Assembly (NCBI RefSeq): GCF_030734285.1
Contig: NZ_CP132294.1
Span: 2,170,001 to 2,234,000 of the forward strand
Direction: 5' to 3'
DNA length: 64,000 bases
Source of the DNA: Natronococcus sp. AD-5
Lineage (GTDB): Archaea; Halobacteriota; Halobacteria; Halobacteriales; Natrialbaceae
The notes beneath the pieces are model-generated. The model had not been told where the DNA came from. It was given only the letters and a program-made list of their open reading frames with translations, and made no database searches. Position 1 is the first letter of the stretch. Every line of letters begins with the position of its first letter. This document shows, piece by piece, positions 34,093 to 42,317 of the stretch. The translations under genes and the position numbers were made by a program.

Positions 34093-34590
34093 ATGGGGCT
34101 TAGAGCCCTCGTCGCGTACGGGCGACCGGATCGGCTCTACGACCTGCGCTACAGTCACTGGGGCGGCGAGGACCTCGCGCTGGCGTCGCGGATCACCCGA
34201 GAGACCCCGCTGGCCGACGGCGCCGTCGAGCCGTCGCTGCTCGCCGACTCGATCACGCGCGACCGAATCCTCACGGACTTCCTCGATCCCTGCATCTACG
34301 AGGCGTTGTACCTCGCCGACCTCGGCGAGAGCGTCGAATCCTACCGCGTCTGCTGGCTCGAGTGGAGCGACGGCCACGACGAGGACCGCGGCGCGATCGT
34401 CGAACTCGCGCCGGGAGCCGACGACCGCGAGTTTCGGACCTGGTTTCGCGCGACGAAGACCGTCCTCGGAGACGTCGTCGAGATGGGCCGGCTCTCGAGA
34501 CGGGCCGCACGGACGTACCTCGAGGCGCGGATCTGCGAGGAGTACGACGGTATGCCGTACACGTACAGCAGTGACGATCTCGACGGGTAG
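34093..34590 (+). CDS. DUF6735 family haloarchaeal protein
   Basis: 165 aa. Start MGLRALVAYGRPDRLYDLRY, then SHWGGEDLALASRITRETPL, is the family hallmark. A later block RTWFRATKTVLGDVV and the end CEEYDGMPYTYSSDD complete it. The family is confined to haloarchaea and has no known function. Soluble and acidic. Convergent with the MutS homolog with a 7-bp gap. Confidence 0.75.
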   Translation: MGLRALVAYGRPDRLYDLRYSHWGGEDLALASRITRETPLADGAVEPSLLADSITRDRILTDFLDPCIYEALYLADLGESVESYRVCWLEWSDGHDEDRGAIVELAPGADDREFRTWFRATKTVLGDVVEMGRLSRRAARTYLEARICEEYDGMPYTYSSDDLDG

Positions 34591-34597
34591 CCCCCGC

Positions 34598-36424
34598 TCA
34601 CTCGGTCCAGCGGGCGTCCGCCAGCGTCCGCTGGACGACCTCGTTGCCGACCGCCTCCCCGAGCGTCTCGAAGCCGGCGCGCTCGCCCCGGTCGCTCGCG
34701 TTCGCGACCAGCCGCGAGACGATGAACTCCGGCGTCGAGCGCCCGACCGTGCCGAAGCGGGGCTGGTAGTCGACGAGCAACTCGAGTTCCGGATCGAGCC
34801 CCTCCGCGAAGATGCCGTCGACCCGCGCCGCCGGCGGCAGCGGCTCGAGGTCGTCCGCGAGGTGGGTGACGAACACCCCCAGCGCGTCGCGGTCGACGGT
34901 CAGCGTCACGAGCCCGTGCAGCAGGTCGGCCGCGCTACCCGGCTCCGTGATCGCCTCGAACTCGTCGACGAGCATCAGCGTCTTTCCGTCCGCCGAGAGC
35001 GGCGGCACGATCGACTTCAGCGTCGACTCGAGGACGCCCGCGTTGAAGCTGGCGTGCCGCCGGTGGAAGACCAGCGAGTCGACCGGCGTCACCTCGGCGC
35101 GATCGGCGGGGACCGGCAGTCCCATCGTCGCCAGCAGGACGACCTGACACAGCGTCTCGAGCAGCGTCGTCTTCCCGCCGCTGTTGGCCCCGGTCAGCAC
35201 CGCGACGCGTTCCTCGCCGGGCGGCGCCTCGATGCTCTTCGGGACCGACGTCACGCCGTGGTCACCGAGCGCGTAGGTAACGGGCTGAACCGATTCCTCT
35301 TCGTAAGCCGCGATCGTGAGGTTGCGCGCGTTGACGACCGAGACGGCCGCCGTTCCGTCGTCGCCCGATCGCGGGCGCTGCCCGCGAGCGTCCGTCGAGG
35401 CGCCTGGCGCCTCGCGCTCGACGAACGACGGTCTGGTACAGTCGTACGCCAGCGCGAACCGGGCCAGCGAGAGGTGGAACGCGATCTCGTCGACCGCCTC
35501 GACGGCCCGGTCGACCGCCTCGCGGGCGCCCTCGAGCGTCGCCTCGAGTTCGCTCGCGACGGCTCGCTCGCGCTCGTCGACCGCTTCGGTGAGGTCCCGC
35601 CGGAGCGTCCGGAGCGTCCCCCCGACGAAGTCCGTCGCGTCGGCCGCGTCGGTCGGCATCGCCTCGTGGACCCGGTCGATGGTCACGTCCGTCTCGCCCA
35701 GGAGGTGGTCCTCGAACGCCTCGCGGAACTCCCCGACGTCGCGAACGCCGTCGTTCCGCAGGTCGTCGATCAACTCGAGCGCGTTCGCGTCCATGTCCTC
35801 GACCGCACCAAGGGCCGTCCGGAGCCGGTCGAGTTCCTCGTCCGCCCCCTCCCTCACGCGAGTCCCGTCGAGCGCGGCGAGCGCCTCGGCGGCCTCCGCG
35901 AGCGTCTCGCGCTCGAGGTCCGCGACGGCGGCGAAGGGGCCGGAGTCGACTCCGGCCTCGAGCAGCGCGAGGGCGGCGTCCACGGCCGCGCGCTCGGTGC
36001 CGTCGCGCTCGTCGTAGCGGTCGTACGCCTCGAGGACCGCCTGGCGATCGGCCGCGGCGAGCGCGTCCCAGGCGTCCCGCGCCGCGAGCACGTCGTCGAG
36101 TCGATCCTCCATCGCCTCGCGTCCGGTCAGCGGCGTGAGCACGCGGATCCGGTCGGCCGCGCGCTCCGTGACGGCGTGGTCGACCGCCAGCTCGAGCAAC
36201 TCCTTGTACGCCGAGCGAGCGTCGCCCGTCGCCAGCGTATCCATTCCGTCGCCGCCCGTCGCTCGGCGCAGGATGCGCGTGGCTCGGCCTCGGGCGAGGC
36301 CGGCGTCCGAGAGCGTGCGCACGTCGCCGCTCTCGATCGCCCGGATCGCTCGCTCCCTGCCCAGTTCCGCGACCAGCGTCTCCCGCGTCTTCGGCCCCAC
36401 ACCCCAGTACTCCTCGAGTCGCAT
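34598..36424 (-). CDS. MutS homolog (archaeal MutS2/MutS5-like ATPase) with N-terminal HhH
   Basis: 608 aa from ATG 36424 (another ATG at 36457). An N-terminal helix-hairpin-helix (YWGVGPKTRETLVAELG) takes the place of a mismatch-recognition domain. A long helical core/clamp region of about 100-340 follows, then the MutS ABC-ATPase domain: Walker A TGANSGGKTT at 411-420, Walker B TLMLVDEFE at about 482-490, and FVTHLADDL after it. No C-terminal Smr nuclease is present. This resembles MutS-I/II family DNA-junction or recombination proteins rather than mismatch repair MutS. Divergent from the R2lox-like gene. Confidence 0.85.
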   Translation of the reverse strand: MRLEEYWGVGPKTRETLVAELGRERAIRAIESGDVRTLSDAGLARGRATRILRRATGGDGMDTLATGDARSAYKELLELAVDHAVTERAADRIRVLTPLTGREAMEDRLDDVLAARDAWDALAAADRQAVLEAYDRYDERDGTERAAVDAALALLEAGVDSGPFAAVADLERETLAEAAEALAALDGTRVREGADEELDRLRTALGAVEDMDANALELIDDLRNDGVRDVGEFREAFEDHLLGETDVTIDRVHEAMPTDAADATDFVGGTLRTLRRDLTEAVDERERAVASELEATLEGAREAVDRAVEAVDEIAFHLSLARFALAYDCTRPSFVEREAPGASTDARGQRPRSGDDGTAAVSVVNARNLTIAAYEEESVQPVTYALGDHGVTSVPKSIEAPPGEERVAVLTGANSGGKTTLLETLCQVVLLATMGLPVPADRAEVTPVDSLVFHRRHASFNAGVLESTLKSIVPPLSADGKTLMLVDEFEAITEPGSAADLLHGLVTLTVDRDALGVFVTHLADDLEPLPPAARVDGIFAEGLDPELELLVDYQPRFGTVGRSTPEFIVSRLVANASDRGERAGFETLGEAVGNEVVQRTLADARWTE

Positions 36425-36580
36425 AGCCAATACGTTCGAGTCGACCGTCTTGAACACTGTGCCATCCGACCGCTACCGATGATCGACGACGATCAGCGCG
36501 CAAAGCGATCGTCGCCCGCTCGCTCTTTTTCGACTGTCGACGGCGGTACAATTTTTCCGGCACCGGTCGTGGAGTGTGAT

Positions 36581-37471
36581 ATGTCCACTGATCGCGCGCA
36601 GTCTGGACTCGATCACGACCGGCGTTCGTTTCGCTACTACCGACACGCGGTCGAACGACACTGGGACCCCCACGAGATCGACCTCGAGCCGGATCGCGAG
36701 GCGATCGCCGACGTTCCCGAACCCGCGTTCGACGGCCTCCGCGAGACGCTCGCGCTGTTCGGCGCCGGCGAGGAGGCGGTGACCGAGGACCTCTCGCCGC
36801 TCGGCGTCGTCCTGGAGAACGCCGCCGATCAGCTGTTCGTCACGACCCAGCTCTACGAGGAGGCCAAACACGCCGACTTCTTCGATCGCTACTGGCGGAC
36901 CGTGATCGCCCCCGAGGAACAGCGCCGAGACCTGGAGCCGTCCGCTCCGACGGACGACCGGTGGTTCAACGCGCCGTACGACGAACTGTTCGAGCGCAAC
37001 GAGACGGCGATGCACCGGCTGCTCGTCGAGGATACGCCCGAAAATCGCGCGCTCGCGTACTGCCACTATCACATGGCGATCGAAGGGATTCTCGCCCAGA
37101 CCGGCTACTACGGCGTTCAGCGGAATTTCAGCGGCGACTTCGAGGAACTGCCGCGACTGCCGGCACTCGTCGAAGGGTTCTCGAGCATCCGAAGCGACGA
37201 AGGCCGCCACGTCGGCTTCGGAATGTGGAAACTCAAGACGCTGGTTCGGGACGAGGGCGTTGCCCCCCGACTCGTCACCGATACCGTCGGCGAACTCGCG
37301 ATGCTCACCCAGCGGATCGTCGGCGGCGCCACCGAAGAAGGCGCGTCCGGCGTCGGCGAGGATGAACTGATCGGTTACGCCGCCGAGAAACACGCCCAGC
37401 GGATGGAACAGATCGTCGACGCTTCGGCCGAGATGCCCAGCGTCGAGGAACTCGTCAGTCTGGACCGATAG
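36581..37471 (+). CDS. R2-like ligand-binding oxidase (R2lox-type, ribonucleotide reductase small-subunit fold)
   Basis: 296 aa from ATG 36581. Ferritin-like four-helix bundle with carboxylate-bridged dimetal ligands: an early Glu in GAGEEAVTEDL (E64, E65 or E69), E94 and H97 in YEEAKHADFF, E168 in HYHMAIEG, and E207 and H210 in SDEGRHVGFG. Length near 300 and the helical pattern fit R2lox rather than classical NrdB, and no nrdA is nearby. R2lox proteins have a Mn/Fe or Fe/Fe cofactor and a Tyr-Val crosslink; Tyr163 or Tyr160 beside the ligands could serve. Natural substrate is unknown. Confidence 0.85.
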   Translation: MSTDRAQSGLDHDRRSFRYYRHAVERHWDPHEIDLEPDREAIADVPEPAFDGLRETLALFGAGEEAVTEDLSPLGVVLENAADQLFVTTQLYEEAKHADFFDRYWRTVIAPEEQRRDLEPSAPTDDRWFNAPYDELFERNETAMHRLLVEDTPENRALAYCHYHMAIEGILAQTGYYGVQRNFSGDFEELPRLPALVEGFSSIRSDEGRHVGFGMWKLKTLVRDEGVAPRLVTDTVGELAMLTQRIVGGATEEGASGVGEDELIGYAAEKHAQRMEQIVDASAEMPSVEELVSLDR

Positions 37472-37513
37472 CGGTCAGCCGCCCGCGAGCAGTACCGTTT
37501 CGCGGCCGGTACG

Positions 37514-38098
37514 TTATTCTCGTCGGGGGGTTCGTCCGGCGACGCAATCCGCATCGATTCCCGTCAGCCGTCGCACGTCCTCGAACTCGGCGTCGCGAAG
37601 GAGGTGATCGAGGTCGTCGGGACGACCGGCGTGAGGGGTGAGCGCGACGATAACGGTCCCCCCGGGCCGCAGGACCCGACGGATCTCGCGCAGCCCCGCT
37701 CGCCGGTCCGGCCAGACGTGTAGCGAGTTGATCGAAAACGCGTCGTCGAAGGCGTCGTCGTCGTCGAACGGGAGCGCCTCGACCGAACCGTACCGGAGGT
37801 CGACCCGGCCCGCGTCGATCGTACCCGCGTTTCGCCGTCTCGCCCGGTCGACCATCGTCTCGGAGTAGTCGACGCCGGCGACGCGACCGTCCGCGACGAC
37901 GCCGGCGGCGCGTTCGATACCGGGCCCGGGTCCGAACCCGACCTCGAGCGCTGAATCCGTCGTATTAAGGTCGAGCGCGTCGACAACCTGCGCCGCGACG
38001 TCGTCGTTCGTCCGGGCCATCAACGCGCCGCCGATCCGCCCGAGCACGCCGGACGGACGGGAAAACATCCCGTCCAGGACGCCGCCGAGCATCGCCAT
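37514..38098 (-). CDS. Class I SAM-dependent methyltransferase
   Basis: 194 aa from ATG 38098 (ATG 38092 is equally good). UbiE/MenG-like: motif I LEVGFGPGPGIERAAGVVAD, motif II VAGVDYSETMVDRARRRNAG, then RYGSVEALPFDDD, and FSINSLHVWPDR before REIRRVLRPGGTVIVALTP. Probably methylates a small molecule. Standing alone and divergent from purF. Confidence 0.85.
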   Translation of the reverse strand: MAMLGGVLDGMFSRPSGVLGRIGGALMARTNDDVAAQVVDALDLNTTDSALEVGFGPGPGIERAAGVVADGRVAGVDYSETMVDRARRRNAGTIDAGRVDLRYGSVEALPFDDDDAFDDAFSINSLHVWPDRRAGLREIRRVLRPGGTVIVALTPHAGRPDDLDHLLRDAEFEDVRRLTGIDADCVAGRTPRRE

Positions 38099-38223
38099 AT
38101 CGATACGTCTCGTCGGAGAACGATACTCGTGTTCCCGCGAGAGGGGACGGCGCCCGCTCTGATAACCACGTACGTGTATAACATCAGGTGTCGGAAACGG
38201 GGTTGCAGGCACAAACACGGGGA

Positions 38224-38232
38224 TTTTTATCC
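38224..38232 (+). promoter_or_regulatory. Probable TATA box of purF
   Basis: TTTTTATCC centred about 27 bp before ATG 38255, consistent with a leaderless purF mRNA. It supports 38255 over the internal ATG at 38294. Confidence 0.5.
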
Positions 38233-38254
38233 GCTCGAGACGCTACGGTCGACC

Positions 38255-39766
38255 ATGACTGATGGGCGGGGCGAGACTCCCCGGCGAACAGGAATGACCG
38301 AAAAGTGCGGCGTCGTCGGCGTCTCACTGGACGGTCGAGACGCGGCACGACCGTTGTACTACGCGCTCTACGCACTCCAGCACCGCGGCCAGGAGTCCGC
38401 GGGAATCGTCACCCACGACGGCTTCCAGCAGCACAGCCACGTCGACATGGGGCTCGTGGGCGACGTCTTCGAGGAGTCCGACCTCGATCCGCTCAACGGG
38501 TCGGCCGGGATCGGCCACGTCCGGTATCCGACGGCCGGCTCCGTCGATTCCTCCTGTGCACAGCCGTTCTCCGTCTCGTTTAAGAGCGGCTCGCTCGGCC
38601 TCTCGCACAACGGGAACCTCGTCAACGCCGACGAGATCCGCGACGAACTCGCCGCGGTCGGCCACGCGTTCACCAGCGACGGCGACACCGAGGTGATCGC
38701 CCACGACCTCGCGCGAAACCTGCTCGAGGAGGACCTCGTCCGGGCGGTCAAGCGCACGATGCAGCGGATCCACGGCTCCTACTCGCTGACGATCAGCCAC
38801 GACGACACCGTCCTCGGCGTGCGCGACCCGGAGGGGAATCGCCCGCTATGTATCGGGGAACTCGAGGACGGCTACATCCTCGCCTCCGAGTCGGCGGCGA
38901 TCGACACCCTGGACGGGGAACTCGTTCGCGACGTTCGCCCGGGAGAGCTGGTCGTCCTCCGGGAGGACGGCCAGGGGTTCGACTCCTACCAGCTGATCGA
39001 GCGCGAAAACACCGCCCACTGCTTCTTCGAGCACGTTTACTTCGCCCGCCCGGACAGCATCATCGACGACACGCTCGTCTACGAGGCGCGCCGGAACCTG
39101 GGCCGCAAACTCTGGGAGGAGAGCGGCGTCGAAACCGACGTCGTGATGCCGGTCCCCGACTCCGGGCGGGCGTTCGCCTCGGGGTACGCCGACGCCGCGA
39201 GCGAGACGACCCCCGACGGCGAGCCGCGCAACGAGGACGACGACGGCGTCGAGTTCGCCGAGGGGCTGATGAAGAACCGCTACGTCGGACGGACGTTCAT
39301 CATGCCGACACAGGACGAGCGCGAGCGCGCGGTGAGACTGAAGCTCAACCCGATCAAGTCCACGATCGAGGGCAAGACCGTCACCGTCATCGACGACTCG
39401 ATCGTGCGCGGGACGACCTCGACGCAGCTCGTGCAACTCCTCAAAGACTGCGGCGCCGAGGAAGTCCACGTTCGCATCGGCGCGCCGCCGATCGTCGCCC
39501 CCTGCTACATGGGGATCGACATGGCCACCCGCGAGGAGCTGATCGCCTCGGACAGGACGACCGAGGAGATCCGGGACACCATCGACGCCGACAGCCTCGC
39601 GTACCTCTCGACCGACGCCGTCGCCGACGTGCTCGACGAAGAGCGCATCGACCTCTGTCTGGGCTGCGTGACCGGCGAGTACCCCTACGACATCGAGGGA
39701 GAGGAGACCGATCGCGACGTCGCTCGGCCCGAACTCGAGGGGCGAACGATGCACGCGGACGATTAG
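38255..39766 (+). CDS. purF: Amidophosphoribosyltransferase
   Basis: 503 aa from ATG 38255. First committed step of purine synthesis: PRPP plus glutamine to phosphoribosylamine. The N-terminal Ntn glutaminase domain has KCGVVGVSL; Cys18 would be the nucleophile after removal of a 17-residue propeptide. Then YALQHRGQESAGIVTHDG, GHVRYPTAGS and LSHNGNLVNA. The phosphoribosyltransferase domain carries VVMPVPDSGRAFASGYA and the PRPP loop VTVIDDSIVRGTTS. A C-terminal iron-sulfur ligand remnant, CLGCVTGEYPYD, is present. About 40 acidic residues near 325-345 form a haloarchaeal insertion. Confidence 0.97.
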   Translation: MTDGRGETPRRTGMTEKCGVVGVSLDGRDAARPLYYALYALQHRGQESAGIVTHDGFQQHSHVDMGLVGDVFEESDLDPLNGSAGIGHVRYPTAGSVDSSCAQPFSVSFKSGSLGLSHNGNLVNADEIRDELAAVGHAFTSDGDTEVIAHDLARNLLEEDLVRAVKRTMQRIHGSYSLTISHDDTVLGVRDPEGNRPLCIGELEDGYILASESAAIDTLDGELVRDVRPGELVVLREDGQGFDSYQLIERENTAHCFFEHVYFARPDSIIDDTLVYEARRNLGRKLWEESGVETDVVMPVPDSGRAFASGYADAASETTPDGEPRNEDDDGVEFAEGLMKNRYVGRTFIMPTQDERERAVRLKLNPIKSTIEGKTVTVIDDSIVRGTTSTQLVQLLKDCGAEEVHVRIGAPPIVAPCYMGIDMATREELIASDRTTEEIRDTIDADSLAYLSTDAVADVLDEERIDLCLGCVTGEYPYDIEGEETDRDVARPELEGRTMHADD

Positions 39767-39775
39767 TTACCCGCA

Positions 39776-40183
39776 CTACCAGAGCCCGGGAACGAGGCGA
39801 TACGGCGTCCGGCTCGCGTACTCGACGTAGGCGTCGCCCAACGTGTCGCGGAGGGCCCGCTCTTCGACGCGGATACGGTAGCCGTAGCCCGCGAGCCCGG
39901 CGAGCGTCACGACGACGATGCTCAGCCAGTTACCGACGGCGATACCGACGCCGACGAGCGAGAACAGGGCACCGGTGTAGGAGGGGTGGCGAATCCACCG
40001 GTACGGCCCCGAGTCGATCACCTCATCGTCCTCGTCGACGGTAACCTCGAGGGAGAACCCGTCTCCGAGCGTTCGGACGGCGTACTGCCGGACGGCGACG
40101 CCGAGCAGGATCGTTCCGAGCCCGGCCCAGAAGGCGACCGTCGGACGAACTCGAGCGAGAGATGCCGGTGATACGGACGTCAC
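39776..40183 (-). CDS. ICMT/PEMT-like membrane methyltransferase, N-terminally short
   Basis: 135 aa from GTG 40183. Three to four hydrophobic helices. Family motif GPYRWIRHPSYTGALFSLVG, then VEERAL and YASRTPYRLVPGLW at the end, as in isoprenylcysteine carboxyl methyltransferases and related proteins that bind SAM in the membrane. Haloarchaeal relatives usually have one or two more helices at the N-terminus. Upstream sequence holds another decayed-looking frame, so the gene may be truncated. Substrate unknown. Confidence 0.65.
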   Translation of the reverse strand: MTSVSPASLARVRPTVAFWAGLGTILLGVAVRQYAVRTLGDGFSLEVTVDEDDEVIDSGPYRWIRHPSYTGALFSLVGVGIAVGNWLSIVVVTLAGLAGYGYRIRVEERALRDTLGDAYVEYASRTPYRLVPGLW

Positions 40184-40212
40184 GAGAGTCGTCGCACGCC
40201 GTCGGCGATAGC

Positions 40213-40512
40213 CTACTCGAACGCCGTCCTGAGCGCCGCCCCGGCGCATTCCCGGATGTCGACTCGGCAACCGTCGTCCGGGAACGGGTCTGCGAGTCGG
40301 CGCATATTCGCGGAATCGTGAATCGCGACGTCGTCTGCTGAGCGCACTCGAGGAGGGAAGATCGATGCGCAGATCGCCCACAGATACCCGTTGGCGGAGA
40401 CGGTCGACGCACTGCAGTCGCCCCCGGTCGCGACAGCGGGAACGTCGTGTTGGTTCCGCGAACGGTGGTCGTGGTCGTCCTCCGGTACCGAGACGAGGAC
40501 CGGCGGAGAGTC
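40213..40512 (-). pseudogene. Open, coding-like frame without a start codon
   Basis: About 99 sense codons up to a TAG at 40213-40215, with high-GC third positions and an acidic composition: VPEDDHDHRS, DCSASTVSANGYLWAICASI, VRSADDVAIHDSANMRRLAD, DDGCRVDIRECAGAAL. There is no ATG, GTG or TTG at a useful position (one ATG lies 34 codons from the end). Upstream it runs into the DUF420 gene. It looks like the C-terminal part of a lost gene. I recognise no family. The remaining parts of the 40184-40510 interval hold nothing else. Confidence 0.35.
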
Positions 40513-41074
40513 AGTACGCGACGTGCAACAGCAGGTAGACGACGATCCCGAGAGTAAAGGAGATCAGCCACAGGCTCGCGGCGATCCGGCCGACGCGGGC
40601 GTGGTTCGTCCGGGGTAACTCCTCGAGCGGGTACGCGCCCGCCAACAGGAGGACGTAGTAGAGCAGCGGGATACAGACGATGGCGAGGAAGATGTGAACG
40701 GCGAGCACCGGCAGGTAGACGAACTGTTCGACGCTAGCGGGGCCGGGAAACTCCTGCGGCCCGCCGGTCGCGACGAGCCGGTACAGATAGAGCGCGAGGA
40801 AGGTCGCGAACAGTCCGAAGGAGGCGAGCATCGCGACGCGGTGGCGGTCGATACGCCCGCGACGGATGGCCCGCCAGCCGAGCGCGATCGTCCCGATGGC
40901 TATCGCGCTGATCGCGACGTTGACGTGCGGGATCAGGTCCAGAACCCACCGGGGCGCGACGGGCACCGTCGACTGCGGGACCCGTCCGCCCGCCGCTGCG
41001 AACACGACCGCCAGCGAAACGACGCTCAGCAGGACGGTGAGCGGCCGAATGTGCTCTCGAGGGACGTACTCCAT
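40511..41074 (-). CDS. DUF420 family membrane protein
   Basis: 187 aa with five helices. Conserved histidines lie near helix ends: LIPHVNVAISAIAI, RHRVAMLASFGLFATFLALY, VHIFLAIVCIPLLYYVL and NHARVGRIAASLWLISF. DUF420 proteins resemble cytochrome oxidase-associated heme/copper-type membrane proteins and often sit near respiratory genes; none is adjacent here. Function unproven. Confidence 0.85.
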   Translation of the reverse strand: MEYVPREHIRPLTVLLSVVSLAVVFAAAGGRVPQSTVPVAPRWVLDLIPHVNVAISAIAIGTIALGWRAIRRGRIDRHRVAMLASFGLFATFLALYLYRLVATGGPQEFPGPASVEQFVYLPVLAVHIFLAIVCIPLLYYVLLLAGAYPLEELPRTNHARVGRIAASLWLISFTLGIVVYLLLHVAY

Positions 41075-41302
41075 GTTCGGATGTTCGGCTGTGCGGAGAA
41101 AGGGATTGCTGTCTCGGCGGGTACGTAGTGGCGTCGTCCCGAGACGGAGCGACCGCTGGCGGCTCGAGTACCGCGTACCAGTGAGCGACCGAGCTATCGC
41201 TGTTTGGCGTAGTTTCCGAAAGGATTGTGCGTGGGTGATGTCCGCGAAGGGAGATCACCTGCATCGTTGTTGAACGCTCGACGGCGATGCCGCCTCGCGT
41301 CT

Positions 41303-41319
41303 CGCGGACTTCGTCCGCG
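41303..41319. terminator. Hairpin just downstream of tRNA-Leu
   Basis: CGCGGAC, loop TTC, GTCCGCG: a perfect 7-bp stem starting 8 bp past the tRNA 3' end. It could help 3' processing or termination; no T-run follows, so the terminator label is tentative. Confidence 0.35.
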
Positions 41320-41326
41320 CTTGCGA

Positions 41327-41411
<85 letters not shown>

Positions 41412-41652
41412 TCGCGGTCTCTGTCTCTTACTGCACTCAATCGTATCCAGTGTGATTATAAAAGCCCTTTCCTTTGAATCGGCGCCTGCGGTGGGGTCAC
41501 ATGGAATATTCCCCCAGGGGACGACAGTGCTCGGTTCGCAGTGGTCGTTACTACCGGTTCGTGTCCCGCCCGTCAACCCATCGGTCCGGTCGAGCGACAC
41601 GGAGCGTTCCGACTACCGTATAGTTGAAATGCGACAGATTCCAACGTACAGT

Positions 41653-42180
41653 ATGGCTAAGTACTCGACCGGTTCGTCCTCCGGCGGCGGCGGGACGAAC
41701 TGCGAACTCTGCGGCGCGGAGAGCGACTCGCTTCGGCGCGCGCAAGTCGCCGGGGCCGAACTCGAGGTCTGTCCCGACTGCGCACCGCACGACGACGCGC
41801 AAAAGCGCCGCGGCGGTAACCGGAGCGGATCCCGCTCGCAGGACGCGGGCGGCGACCAGGACGAGCCCAGCCGAAAGCAGAAGGCCGCTCAGAACGTCGC
41901 GAAGGCGAACCCGATCTGGGACGGCGACTCCGAACACTGGGAGAAGGAGGGGACCAACTACGACGACGATCCGCTTCCGTACCTCGTCTCCGACTACGGA
42001 TCGGTGCTGGTCGAGGCCCGCCGGGACGCCGGCTACCAGCGCGAGGAACTGGCTGAGGCACTCGGCGTCCCCGAGACGGACCTCCTCGCCATCGAGCAAG
42101 GCCGCGCGACCCAGGCCGGCGTCGGCGGCGGCCTGATCGACGCGCTCGAGGACCACCTCGACGTAACGCTCGCCGAATAG
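41653..42180 (+). CDS. Archaeal multiprotein bridging factor 1 homolog
   Basis: 175 aa from ATG 41653. A short flexible start is followed by a zinc ribbon with C17, C20, C40 and C43 (NCELCG ... VCPDC), a charged linker rich in Gln/Lys/Asp, and a Cro-type HTH at about 117-172 (DYGSVLVEARRDAGYQREEL, AEALGVPETDLLAIE). aMBF1 is a conserved archaeal protein; archaeal members associate with ribosomes or transcription machinery rather than bridging TBP as in eukaryotes. Single gene following the tRNA. Confidence 0.92.
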   Translation: MAKYSTGSSSGGGGTNCELCGAESDSLRRAQVAGAELEVCPDCAPHDDAQKRRGGNRSGSRSQDAGGDQDEPSRKQKAAQNVAKANPIWDGDSEHWEKEGTNYDDDPLPYLVSDYGSVLVEARRDAGYQREELAEALGVPETDLLAIEQGRATQAGVGGGLIDALEDHLDVTLAE

Positions 42181-42317
42181 CGGCCGTTCCGAGGCGATCG
42201 GTTCGGCTTCGCGTCGGTCGAGCGTCTGCGCGGATCCATCACTCGAGCGCGGTCGCGGCGAGTGCCACACCCCGTTCGGCGAGCAGCTTTTTGGTACCGG
42301 ACGACGGAGTGAGAGCG

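Noticed and set aside
33992-36580. A long plus-strand frame in front of the R2lox-like gene
   Set aside because: It lies antisense to the MutS homolog and out of frame with DUF6735. Only the part from ATG 36581 codes for a recognisable protein.
36581-37471. Classical ribonucleotide reductase small subunit
   Set aside because: Too short, no large subunit nearby, and ligand spacing fits R2lox better.
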